Assembly (NCBI GenBank): GCA_963969395.1
Contig: OZ017802.1
Location: 17,763,410 to 17,827,409, forward strand
Direction of reading: 5' to 3'
Source of the DNA: Pseudoscleropodium purum
Lineage: Eukaryota > Streptophyta > Bryopsida > Hypnales > Brachytheciaceae
DNA length: 64,000 nucleotides
Each line of letters begins with the position of its first letter. Within the stretch, counting starts at the first letter, position 1. Shown piece by piece: positions 1 to 11,723 of this stretch. The notes under the pieces are model-generated. The model did no database searches and was not told where the DNA came from. It was given only the letters and a program-made list of their open reading frames with translations. The position numbers were made by a program, and so were the translations under genes.

Positions 1-2211
1 CCAACACGTATGAATATGTATAAGAACATGTATTTTAAGAGAACATGATTAGGGCTCAATGAAGTGACATAAAGTAGCTTCCTATGAAGCAAGAAGAATT
101 TTTAAGACAAATTGTCATCATCACACTATACAAACTTTTCTCTTAAAAAGGACTAATAGGTATACAAGAAAAAAAATCCTTATTTATACACTTTTCATGA
201 TTTTATGAAGACTAGGATCTCACTTGCACCCATGCACCAAAACAAACTAATCTTGTATCAAGGTACATATGCAAGGTGTCTACAATCCTATATCAATTGT
301 TATCATTTTCATACAAAATAGCTTAGAAACAAACAATCAATCCTATAGAGTTCAAAATCAATACCAAGAGCAACAAAACCCAAAACCCAAATCTAAGTAT
401 TTAATATAGACTAGTATGCCCCATATCATTGCCACAATCAAAATAAAAAAATAAGTAATTTTCTAAATTTTTAAAACAAAAAATAACTCAAAAATCCATA
501 ACTTTCACACCATATATAGGTTGGAACGCCTTAAAACAAAGCTCATGCACCTTTGCTTGCAAAAGGTTTTTCAATAGTACCAAGAACACATTTGGAGTAT
601 GCATGGTCTAGGAGACTTCAATGTAACAAACAAACAAAACAAAAAGCCGAACTTAAGGTAATGGATTGTGTAGAAGCCTTCTTAATTAGCAAAAAGAAAT
701 CTATGTTCTCAATAACAAGCCTAAAGAGTAAAATTTTTTGTGCAATCAATAGCAAGAAGTAAAAGGTTTGAACACCAGTTGAGAATTTGAGGACAAATCT
801 ATCAGATGAATAACCACGTATAGTAATTTGGGTACCAAAATTTGCCACAAAAATCAATATAATCCAAACAAATGGACCCCAAATCAAATATTTTATTGTG
901 ATACTCTTCATTGTCAAGAAATATGAGCTATTAGATACATATCATATATCATATTAGTACCAATTGGCGGTAATTAAAACTATTTAATTAGGTAGTTAAT
1001 TGTATATATGTAGAACCACCTATAGTCAATCACTTAAGCAATTCTCAACATGATCTAGAGTAGTATAAGGCAAAGCAAATATTTTTCTATGTGCACTCCA
1101 AGAGGTAGTTTACTATTAAATATATGAAGTAAATTAGACCTTGCCTCATTAGGTCCAATTTAACAAAAGAATCAAGTCTACAAGGATAATAAATTCAAGG
1201 AATATAATAGATACAAAAATAATTATTGTCCCAAAATAACCTATTATGTTGGTCTACAAAGTCTTATTTTAGGTCCATATCTCCACAAATTAATTATTGT
1301 GTAGGTATACTAGAAATATAAGCTTACTACAAGATCCTATGGTTACCCATGTCTAAAAGTGTTTTTTATCTAAAATTTGGTACATGTATTAGAAATGATA
1401 GTTTTAGAGTGATTTTAGTTGAAAACATAGTCAAAATCATTTAGAGGTTAAAAGCTTGAATTATAAATGGAGTAAATAAATAAGTAAATCAAATTTTGGA
1501 TGAAATTGCCGAAAAGATTTCCAAAATATATTGGATTCACCAAAATTTAAATGAAGCTTACTAATTTTAAAGAAAAGTATGAATGAAAGTACACATTAGA
1601 TGAATGGAGGTTGAAAAACTAAGGGCAGATTGTTCTCACCAATCTATAGTTCAAGATGCAAGTTACTTTACTAAGAAGAAAATTTAGAATTAAAGCCCTA
1701 AGAGACATCAACATTCACTACCGGTATCTAAATTATGAATGTTTTCAAGAGCTTGTTGCTAGAGCTACTAGAAATGAATGAAGTACATCCAAATAACTAT
1801 GGTATGTTGAAAAAGAAATTCTATGTGTATGTGCAAGACCTTGAATACCATAATTCACCTTGTTATTACACTCTCACAGTTGAGGAAAAAGTACAACAAG
1901 TAATGGCAAAAAATCAGATGATATTGAAGTGTGACGCAATCCATAAAAATGACCAAAGTTAAGCTAAAACAACAATAAAATTACAACCAAATAAACAAAT
2001 ATACATGACTTGTACTTTACATGGGAATTAAACTAGGAAGTCAACAAATCAATCCCATAAGCTACAATGATAATAGCTACAGTGATGATCATGGTTTGTC
2101 TCTCTAAATTGAAACCCTTAAATCGAATACCTTGAATTTTTTAAATCCTTTAATTCTTGGGTGATGCAAAGATGGAAATAGCTAAGATTGGGAGGGAGTT
2201 CATTGTAGCCT
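1..2211. other. AT-rich gene-poor stretch
   Basis: No open frame here resembles a known protein and base composition is strongly AT-rich. The only structure I can name is a partial, reverse-oriented copy of a dispersed repeat at about 1318-1432, which also occurs near 29.6, 36.0, 39.8 and 43.6 kb. The short frames at 553-762 and 1735-1962 have no family likeness and are probably chance. Confidence 0.6.
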
Positions 2212-5200
2212 TCATCCATGTAAGCTATGTACCACCACTCGCACCACACCCATTGTACTCAACTTCTTAGCATGAGCAACCAAGCTATCACTCCGCATGA
2301 GAACCTCTGTGGTGCTCACATGTAGTTGCCCTCCTATGTAGTACACGACCTTGCTGTTGACGCCTTGCACTAGGGCAACATGTAAGTGGTTCCAAAATGA
2401 AGTGTTGTCCTTTCTGCACAAGATGATGAACAATTGCAATTTGTTATTGGTCATATTTGTTGAGAATAAGAATGTATTGTAGAGAATGCTTGAAAGAGAA
2501 CCAACCTTTTGCACTAGTTTCAAACAATTCAACAAATTTGTAGGAGATTGATATATAGGGAATAAATGAAGGCAAAACATGCGGAGAAAAGTGTTGGAAG
2601 TTGAAATGCTGCAAAACATACATATGATCAAGAATTTGTACTGTGCAGGGCTTTTCTGCCTCAATAGCCTCACGAATCTATAAGATAAAACATTTTCATC
2701 AATGAATACTAGAGATTGAGTACAACACTTCAACAATGCAAAATAAGAAGTCTAATGAAAATGGAGTACATAACAACAATCAAGGCCACAAATTAGTATC
2801 TATTGAGTCTCCAAGAGCTGTCAAGCAATTTATTTGATTAAGATGATTGTGGGTTCAATTGCTATTACCTACTTTATTTTCAACATCATGCCAAACACAA
2901 ATAGAATTTTTAACTTTTAACTAGAAATCTAGTCCTTCCAAAACTCTTTTTTGGTAACTAATCTACGAAAGTCAACCATAGGATCTTGAACATTGGGTAG
3001 TATTTGTCCTACCCTTCAAACTCTTAGCCATTGCCTCAAAGTAGATAAGAAGCTTATAACAAAGTTCTAGACTTCAAAATTGAGCACTACGCTTTCATCT
3101 TGAAGTAGGATAAGCTTGTATGTTTAAATATCATATCTACTATATACAAATATTCTCCAATGGGTTGCAAGTACAAATAAGAAGGACAAGTGATCAAAAC
3201 CTCAGCCTCTTACCCAATAAGATTGTTGCATCAACTTCAAAATCTTGTGTTGGTATTATAGACTAGATAACCTTTGAGAGCATTGTGGCTCAACAAAATA
3301 ATTGGACATTAAATCCATATTGAACATCCACATCTATTATTTCTAGTTGATCAAAAGGTTCTCATACAACAAAAGGGTTACATATGAAGGGAAATTACCT
3401 CTCACATGACGTCAGGATCCGTGTCAAGACCCTGCAAGAATCGGCAATTTTTACCTATGACTTCCTCGTGGCTATAGCTTGAGCATTTGAACAACACTAG
3501 TCAACTTCATGTGTAAAACCATAGAAGGAAATACAACTACAAACACAAACAAGAACCACCATAACACAATAGTCATAGAATAGTCACAGATAGTGGCACA
3601 CAAGTCACCCCACAAGTTACAATATAGACCTGTGAGCTCACAGAAGACATCGCTAGCATGGATGATGGGCATTTCCGGTAGGCTAATATCGGCTCTACAA
3701 ATGCATTGCACAAAAAAATGGTCAAATTCATAATCTTATCGATGCCAATTGAAACTCTAATTCAATGGAGACTTTAGTGAAATGAGGATGACAAAGAACT
3801 TACCATTCACATAAAAACAATGCTAGTAACAACCCTATAGGTATTTAGACTTTGGGTTTGAATTACTAGCATATGATCTTAGTATGTAGTCTTTGGATAG
3901 AGTGTAGCCTCGTGACATGGATTTGAGTATTTTCGTTTCATTTTTGTTCCATTTTTTAGTTGCTAGTTTTTTCTATTATTTGCAATTTGAGCTTTTATCT
4001 AAATTCTATACGGATACATTTGAATTGACACTTTGAAATCTACGAAAGGAAATCAAATCAACTATTTGTCCATCACTCTAATGCAACCAAAATGTTACAA
4101 AAAGGATGTGCTCGTTGCTTACAAAATAAGGCTCTGTTGAATGCGAGTGAGTGAGTGCATCAACGAGGAGCTCACGATGCCATTGGCAGCACACTCTAAG
4201 AACGTCATGCATTGGTTTTGAACAATCTCCCCTCCCAGTCTACTCAACTGTGTGAGCTTGCCCGTCACTCTCTACACTGTCAACGCCGCTTTTTGTTTCA
4301 CCGCCTCGTCAACCATTTCCAATTCTACCTTGTCTTCACCATCTGCCTTTGTGGTATACAACAACCAAGCAGCCAATTGTCGATGTCAATACCCAGTTTC
4401 AATATAAACCTTTCCATGTAGTGCTAACAATCCTCACATTGACGGAAATTTTCTGAAGCCATATTCAACGTAATGGTACCCAATTTTCATGACTCTCTTT
4501 CCCATAGAATGCTAAGTACAATATAATCCGTAGTTCCTCATACTCATTGAAATTTTCGTAAACTGTATTAAACAATCTTAGACTGCCAATGTTTTTGTAG
4601 CTACCACTTTTGAATTGTTGCTGTTTCTGTGACCACCAAGCTTAGATTGCCACTGTTTCTGTACCAATCTCAATTAGATTAAACGTAAGAAACTCATTCT
4701 TTGGGATCATGGGCTTCTAATGTTTTAACACATTTGTTCATTTTCGTTCGATTTCAGAGCTTTCTACAGCTTTTACAGTCTCTCCCCTTGAAATCATAAC
4801 ATTCTTGCAAGTTCCCTTGGTTTTACACCCTCGCAAGAAGAATACAGATGCCTTTAGAAAAAAGAAGGCATAGCACTCACTATCTACAATGAGAGTCATA
4901 CTGTGTCAGACTATTGTGTAAAGTTTGAATTGGTTTCAATCTCAGGTGAGTTCTCACAATGGTGGTTACAGAAACAATGGCACAATAGCAATTCGGGAAT
5001 TCACGATTCTCTCCAACAAGAGAGAGCTGATACAATCCCGCCCCAACCAAGAAGAGCACCAAACCCTAATTACCTCGGAAAAAGATGGCAGGGCTTTCAC
5101 TAAGCACCATTCTCTACAAGTGTCATACTAGTGAATAATTTCAGGTAGGTTTCAATCTATAGTAGAGAATGGCGAATTCTCGGAAGTTAATGCACAGACA

Positions 5201-5908
5201 ACAAACCAAGGTAAGAAACCCAAGATTCACGACTCGTTCCATCAAGGGAGAGTTGATAGTATTCCACCACAGCCAAGAAGAACACTGAACCCTAATAACC
5301 TCCTCGGAAAACGATGGCAGGGCTTTCACTAAGCACCACTTTCTACAATGAGTGCCACACTTGTGAATACTTTTGCGTTGATTTCAATCTACAGTGGCAA
5401 AGGTTGAATCCAATGTACTTGCACAGACAAGAAACCTCAACAGCAACCCAAGATTTCACGATTCGTGACCACCAGTCTCGGATTCCCACTGTTTCCGTAA
5501 CCACCAGTCTCAATAAAGACAGCAAACCTTAAAAGAACCACAACAGCAACCCAAGAATTCACGACTCGTTCCATCAAGAGAGAGTTCAGGGCCCTGGAGA
5601 AACCAACAATTCCGTCCGATGACTTGATGATGCTCGTAGCCTGACATGCGGAGGAAACCCTCGCTGGCAAACACGATGGGGTGATCGGGTAAGCAAGGGT
5701 CCGTGAGGACGAAATTGTACTCATAGTGGGAGAAGACAGTATTGATTTGGGCAGTGTAGGAGCGGCTCAAACTTTCCACCAGGGCTTCTAAGTTGGGCGG
5801 AGAGCGACGCGGCACGAGGTAAGAGCTATGGCCGCTACAACCGCCCAATGGTGAATTGTTCCCGGGATCCATTACCGAGGGGACGCGAAGCAACTGCGAC
5901 ATGGGCAA
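2212..5908 (-). pseudogene. Decayed LOV/LOV (PAS/LOV) blue-light receptor paralogue
   Basis: This is a broken relative of the intact gene at 11.7-15.1 kb, in the same orientation. Recognisable exons, in gene order: the start of LOV1 (about 5585-5908, with [20 protein letters not shown] and [10 protein letters not shown]); the inter-domain exon end (4123 to ~4200, [11 protein letters not shown] before a GTAAGC donor); LOV2 pieces at 3630-3694 (LPEMPIIHASDVFCELTG), 3399-3477 (GKNCRFLQG), 2622-2677 (IREAIEAEKPCTVQIL) and 2212-2413 (TSFWNHLHV through a C-terminal VVRVVVHSLHG and TGA). Breaks: LOV1 stops after QGP where a repeat array begins; the 3399-3477 exon is one base short of its counterpart and has an in-frame TGA at 3402-3404; the flavin-contact LNYR motif has become LDHM. 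Introns are kept, so it arose by DNA-level duplication and not retrocopying. Its last two exons are fused relative to the intact gene. Confidence 0.85.
4872..5586. repeat. Degenerate ~230-bp tandem repeat, about 3 units
   Basis: Three diverged direct units run with a period near 223-230 bp. Shared landmarks recur at ~4875, ~5098 and ~5328 (CACTAAGCACC.. TCTACAA) and at ~4998, ~5228 and ~5560 (CACGA-TC-TCCA-CAAG-GAGAG). The array abuts the point where LOV1 of the decayed receptor is interrupted (~5586). Short frames here on both strands are produced by the repeat and are not genes. Confidence 0.75.
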
Positions 5909-5924
5909 TTCGACCCGTAATTGC

Positions 5925-6210
5925 GAGTTTCCATGATGCGAACTTCCGTGGATGCAAGCTTCGCGGATTCAAGTGTCGATGATGCAAATTTCGAGGATGC
6001 GAGCTTCGAAATTGCGAACTGGGATTGAGCTTTGGAGATGAAAGCTTTGAGAAAGTAAGCTGGTATGCAAGCCTTGGAAATAAAAAAAGCTTCGAGAATG
6101 TAAGTTGGGATGCACACGTCAAGGATACAAGCTGTTAAGGATGCGAGCTTCGAGGTTGCAAGCTGGATGCAAGCGTCGACAACTGCGAGCTAGGATGCGA
6201 GAATTGGTGT
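5925..6210. repeat. Short-unit degenerate minisatellite (GATGCRAGCTTCGAG-like)
   Basis: Many imperfect copies of a ~15-bp unit resembling GATGCGAGCTTCGAG recur across this stretch (for example near 5937, 5952, 5995 and 6138). It is richer in CG than its surroundings and lies just upstream of the decayed LOV/LOV copy. Open frames across it (Ser/Lys/Pro-rich) only reflect the repeat. Confidence 0.6.
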
Positions 6211-6524
6211 GCGAGCTCCTCAACTAGGCTGGGATTTAGGTACTGTGTCAGTTTGAAGAAGTGGGGGAATTGGGTTCTGGGAGATTTTGGATGTGGGAGA
6301 TTGGGAAGGATTGCATTGGCTCTTTGGTGATGGCGGACGAAGAGAATCGTCTTCAAAAATCGTGCGAGCGGGCTTTGAAACTGGGAAATCGGAATCCAGA
6401 ATAATGATGAATACGACTGATTGTGCGGGGATCGAGGCCCGAAGGGATGTCTATGTGTCTATGAGTCTATCTAAAAGTGGATAACTGCTACGGGACTCAC
6501 TGTACCAGTGCTACGAGCCTTTTT

Positions 6525-6730
6525 AGAAAGCCAGGGTAGAAATTTGGAGCTTCTCTCCCAAATTTTTACCTTGAAGAAAAATGCAAGAACTAATTTTTTT
6601 CTTATCACATATGATGAAACATTTGAAAATTTGGAATTCATATTTGGAATTCATAGACCCTTTATTTTGGTAGGAAAGGTCACAAAATTCAAAATTGACA
6701 GCCCAAGATAAGGGGCGGATTTTTCACATT
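6525..6730. mobile_element. Degenerate relative of the MITE at 25464-25700
   Basis: GCCAGGG at ~6530, an AATTTG-AATTCATATTTG-AAT block near 6638, 'agaccct' near 6655 and an ATAAGGGGC block near 6708 line up in order with the element at 25464-25700. The far end appears displaced by a CACTA-like MITE inserted at 6731. Confidence 0.5.
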
Positions 6731-6860
6731 CACTAGAAGAAAACTTTGGTACAGTTTTCATGTACTAGATAATTATTTTTGTGAACTACGTTGATTGCAA
6801 CGCACTTTATGAAAGTAATCAACTACCACATACAAACTGCAATGCAATTTTCTTCTAGTG
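6731..6860. mobile_element. CACTA-like MITE, 130 bp, with ATT target duplication
   Basis: The element begins CACTAGAAGAAAA and ends TTTTCTTCTAGTG, an inverted terminal repeat of at least 13 bp. It is flanked on both sides by the direct trinucleotide ATT (6728-6730 and 6861-6863), matching the 3-bp target duplication of the CACTA superfamily. It has no coding capacity. A second member is at 61574-61708. Confidence 0.75.
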
Positions 6861-6863
6861 ATT

Positions 6864-9800
6864 CATGACAAGTGTTAGAAACAAAATTCTCACATGTCCT
6901 TGAAAGGCTCATAGCATTACAGTACTAATCCATAAAGTAGTCCTACCTTCAATTGGTCACTCGTGCTTGCCTACTTGGATGAGGTGAAAATTTTGAATAG
7001 GTGTGACCAATTTTTTACCTTTGGCAAATGGTGGAACTTATTATTTATCATAGAATGATGATCAAATTTGGAGAAATGGAATTATGTTGTGAACAAAGGG
7101 TTACCATCTACATAAACAAGGTAACTCCAGATAAATAAAGAGTTAATTTCTATATAAAGTGCTATCAAAAGTAAAGTCTCAAAATAGCCTAAGGTTTCCA
7201 AACAAAATTAACTAAAGTACATAAACTAGTGTAGTTTAATAAACTACATATATTAAACATGGTTTTGCACTTGATGCCATGTCACATGAAAATTTTCATA
7301 TGGAATAGGAAACTCCTAATTGAATTAGCAAGAAGATGTCAAGAAATAAAAAGTTACCCACCAAGAAATAAGTGGTGAACCTTTAAATTCTCAATCAACC
7401 ATTTAATATATCTTTGTTGCCTAACTTTGGATAACATTTTGGGTAAACTCTAAATCTCTATTCAAATAGAGTAATTTAATCAAGAGAAGATGCTACAAAC
7501 CAAAATGGTTCAATGGATGACTTCATTATTAACTTTAGAAAAAGAAAATGCACCTATTAGTCTAATAATCAAAGAATTTTGGTAACTACCTTGGTAATGG
7601 AAGTATGCATCTTTATAGGATTAAAGTGAAATTATTTAATTGCTACACAAAACCCTAAACCAAATATTAATTATATGATTGATTGTACAAAAGACTATGA
7701 TTTGTATAAAATACTGGGAGTCTTTAGAAAAAACTTGTATACAAATTTTTTTTAAGAATATCCAACAAAAAATTCATACTTTCTAGCGAATGAAATCTTT
7801 GAATTAGCACAAAATATTGGAATGATATTGATTAGTTTATGTAATGAATATTATTTTGGTTGAAAAAAAAAAATTTGGCCAATATTTTGCATGTTTCATC
7901 AATGTCCATTGAAGCAAATATATTCAACATTCCTCTTAAGATGGCTTTTGCATTGTCTAAAATGAAATGAAAACCTTGGTGAGAATAAAAAATTTGTTTT
8001 TTGTGCCTTGATACTGTCTAGCCTTTTAATTTCTCATATTTTGCTTTTTACTAAATGGCTGCAAAAATCTAGTTGAAGCTACTAGTTTTAGCAAATTGTG
8101 CATATTGTTTTTGTTATTACTAGTGGCTACGATGCAAATTTTAGCAATCATTATTTAATTCAAAGTAAATATGTTGTAGGTTTGACTCATTGAATATGTT
8201 TTTGTCTTTAAATCTTTAGTACTTGAATTATAGAAAGTATGATCAATATTAAAGAGCAACTTAAATTTCAAAAATTCTTCTAATATATATCACTGACACA
8301 TATAAAACAATCTTTCCTCTTTTCATTATTATATTTTATGATTTTCTTTGAAGCTTCCTCAATGAATATAAATCTTTAAAGAACAAATCCTATAGGTATC
8401 ATAAGATCCAATTATTAGAAGTATTGGTGCATTCTTTGTCTCTATAAGGACTTGATAATCATTGAGGAGAAAATTTAAATCCCTTGTTGTAGCCTTCGGG
8501 AAGTCTTAAGAGTTGCCCCAATAATTTGCCTCTTTTTAGGAGGAAGAGTCAAATTTATTTTTTCCAAGGGCACTAGTTTCATCTTTAAATTCCTTATCAA
8601 AATCTCAACTCATTTCCTCTAGTATCAAATTCTTTCTACCTACTTTCTTTCAACTTCAAATTTGCAAAGGTTACAATCTTCCTCTCTCAAAGACATACTA
8701 GTTTTGAAACTAAACTTTGAATTTTATTACATTGGGCAAACATGGACGACTGAAGAGGGGTTGACAACTATGACCAATCCTAAATCAATCCCCCACCCCC
8801 CATCCTTGTCCAAGCACTCCAAGCCCTTCAATACCTAACCCTAAAGCAATACCACTACCTTATTCAAGAACATACCTACCTCTAGCAGCCCATATATTAG
8901 CCTTGGATTCTAAATAGTAAGAAATTAAAATCTGACAATTTTATAAAGATGACAACTATAGATCCACTTTTGCACATTGGTTGATTGCTAATCCTTTCAA
9001 TTTTTTGTCCAATTTTGGATCCTCCATTTTCACACTCCAATTAATTCAATTTCTCTCGAAGGCAATAGCTAACCATGAACTCACAAGGGATTCTTCCCAA
9101 ACATTGCTTTGTTGCATCAAAAGGTTAAATCATGGAAGGGCACTTTTACAAAACATTTCTCACCTCCCTCATTCCACTAGATGGATGGTTGAGTATCCAT
9201 ACGTTAAATTAGACTTTTTCTTTTCTTTTCTTTTGTTTGTTTGTCACATTGAGATTTCTTAGACTATTAGTTTCTCGGTTGCATTCTTAGTATTGCTAGA
9301 AAGTCCTCTACTAGGAGGGGTGCATGGGCTTTGTTTTGTGGAATTTGAACCCATGATGTAAAAGTTATTGAAATTCAAAGCTTTTAAGAATTAAAAGATC
9401 AGAAAATCACTTTTACTTTTATTTTGACCATGGCAACAACATGAAGCGCACTATTGTAGCTTAATTACTAAACCTAGATAGATGGTAGGATTTTTTTTGA
9501 ATACTACTTCCTCTATCCCACCAAAACCCTCCAAATCAAGTATAATTTTCGTATGACTAAAAAGCTCTGCTTTCTAATTTTGACCATCAAGTAAATGTTG
9601 GTTGTGTTGAATGACCTCAAGGAGGCAAGTTGCAAGCAATTAGGGAGCATCCCTCTTGCATCTAGCTTGGCCTTGTCCATATGAGTCACCTTGTACTTGC
9701 TACTTCTTCAAACAATCATATTAATGATGGATTTGGCGACTACTTTGGCACTACAAAAATTGTTCATGAAGAAGGCCAAGTTTCCTTGTTGCAGGTATTT

Positions 9801-10100
9801 AGGTTGGAAGCAAACATTTCTAGAATCCCATTATTTCCACCAATCTTTAAATCATCAGGAATGACGAGCTGATAGCGTTTACAAATGATGCTCAAATATG
9901 ACACTTTTTGCACTAATTTTGGATGCTTGGATGATGGTGCCCAAGCTAGAGATTTTGCATAGATTTAGGGGATGAGTTGCTAGTCTTTGAATGCAAGTAT
10001 CATTGACACAAAGGCTAAAAATATAGTTAATCCCTCATGGAGAAGGTTTTTGGAGGTTATTAGTGGGAATGACCAAGGGAGTAGAAGTCAAATGAAAACT
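6864..10100. other. AT-rich intergenic DNA, no recognisable gene
   Basis: I see no frame with family likeness. Two modest open frames (8981-9262 and 9681-9872) lack supporting splice structure or motifs. A short TTTTC-type microsatellite lies at about 9215-9231. Confidence 0.55.
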
Positions 10101-11700
10101 CCTACTCGGTAGGCTTGTACTTAGACCCAAGCTTTTCAGCAGAATTCTGGTGATATTTAAACGATATTTAGAAGGCTGCTTTCAGCTTTGCTTCGAGTCT
10201 GCCTCGTGGGTGCAAAGTCCAAGCACGTTTACTTCCCGGGCATGTTCAATGTGCGACGAACCAGCGTGACTGTGAGCCACCAGATAAGACCAAGGCCGGC
10301 ACTTCTATCCATTCACAGTGTTCAGTTACTTCGTCATAGGTCGAGAAGTCAGAATTCCTTCCGAAAGCTTCCCCACTCCCTGCAGAATCTTCAGAATTCC
10401 ATGAGAAAATAAGGAGCTTTTGGAAACGGACGGACGGACGGAGGTCGTGCGCCTGAGCATTTGCCAAACTTTTTTGCGTTATTTTGGCCTTTCAGGTCAC
10501 GGAGCACCAGATGATCCAAACGACTTTCGGGGGTTGGCAACTGGACCTAATCACTGTCAGGCTTATTACTTGTCTGGATTTGTGTTTTGTGTTTAACCCA
10601 TAATCAACACTGAGGACGTTTTCCTGCCGATAAATGACAAAGAATCTCTCCGTCTCTCTCCGTCTCCGAAAAGTGCAACTATTCATCCTCCAAATTTTGT
10701 GTGAAAAGGAAAGTATGACTTCTAATGACTGCTTTTGCATTTTTTTTTTTTAAGCCAACAACTCACACGGTACCAAAACAAATGGTTACCTCGGTGATCA
10801 GCTTTGTCCTGAGCCAAAGCATAGTGCCTTGTTCCAAATCAAAGTTCATTGGAAAGTGGGATTAACACAGGAACTACAGAAACCGCGTTAGAAGTCAGGA
10901 AAGTATGCCTAATTGCAACACCTCCAATAAACGACAGCACAGTGCATACCCCTCTTTATTTCAAAACCTAAATCTACGGTTATATATCTTCTCATATTCC
11001 TCTTGTTCAAGCACAAATCTTATAAGAAAAAGTACGACTATTCTAGATTTCGTTCTGGGATAAAGTGAGGGTGTACACTGTGACAGTGACAGAAAATTCC
11101 GAGGATTCTGCATGTACTTACCTTAGACTCAATATAGCTCGGTAACTTACAATTTCTCACAGCGGTTTGTATTCCAAGGGATGAAAAGACTGCAGATGAG
11201 CATTCCTTGGCGAAGTGAATTGATTTCAAAGGACTGGCAGCTACATCAATTTATCAGAAGAAGAAATGATCCGACCTAGACACCATGGTCCGTTCACGCA
11301 ATCACACTCGACAATGTCGCGAGTTGCAAACCTTATGACCACGTGCCTCAACTTAAATGACAACCGTCCAAGACACACCCCAGTAATAATCGACAATGGT
11401 TCGACCATTGCGTGAGGTTCAAAATACGAAGCAACGGTGCTTTCAGAACGTAGATCGCACAGTAGATTACAGCACCCTAAAAACATTTCATTTACAAACA
11501 GGAAGTTTCCATTGAATAGAGACTTAACCCCATTCCCTTGATGGAAACGACCAGTGTTGCACAACCTGAGTGTCCGACTTTCACCTGCCGTGACCCTTCT
11601 ACAAGATTCACAGAACAATTTGAAATTTCAGGTGATTAACATCAAAGAGAGGGTAAATTTTATATGATTTATTATACAAGCAGAGGGAGAGACCATAAGA
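10100..11700. other. Higher-GC flank downstream of the LOV/LOV gene, including probable 3' UTR
   Basis: Composition is more balanced here than in the AT-rich DNA to the left. The part nearest 11700 is probably the 3' untranslated region of the minus-strand receptor gene; an AATAAA on the minus strand lies at about 10955-10960 and could serve polyadenylation. Frames at 10188-10412, 10492-10740 and 11241-11618 resemble nothing I know. Confidence 0.4.
10713..10805. repeat. Short dispersed repeat, second copy at 37911-38005
   Basis: The two segments share, in order: GT-TGACTTC, a TGCTTTTGCATTTTTTT tract, AAGCCAACAA, GTACCAAAA and a CAGCTTGTCCT-like block. Similarity runs for about 90 bp with small gaps. 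The origin is unknown. Confidence 0.55.
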
Positions 11701-11723
11701 GTTCTCCTTCCATTATTGTCCTC

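Noticed and set aside
4880..5532. Several 60-72 codon frames on both strands
   Set aside because: They lie within the ~230-bp tandem repeats and appear once per unit.
9340..9360. tRNA T-arm-like word (reverse complement of GGAATTTGAACCCATGA)
   Set aside because: No anticodon arm, D arm or acceptor stem could be placed around it.
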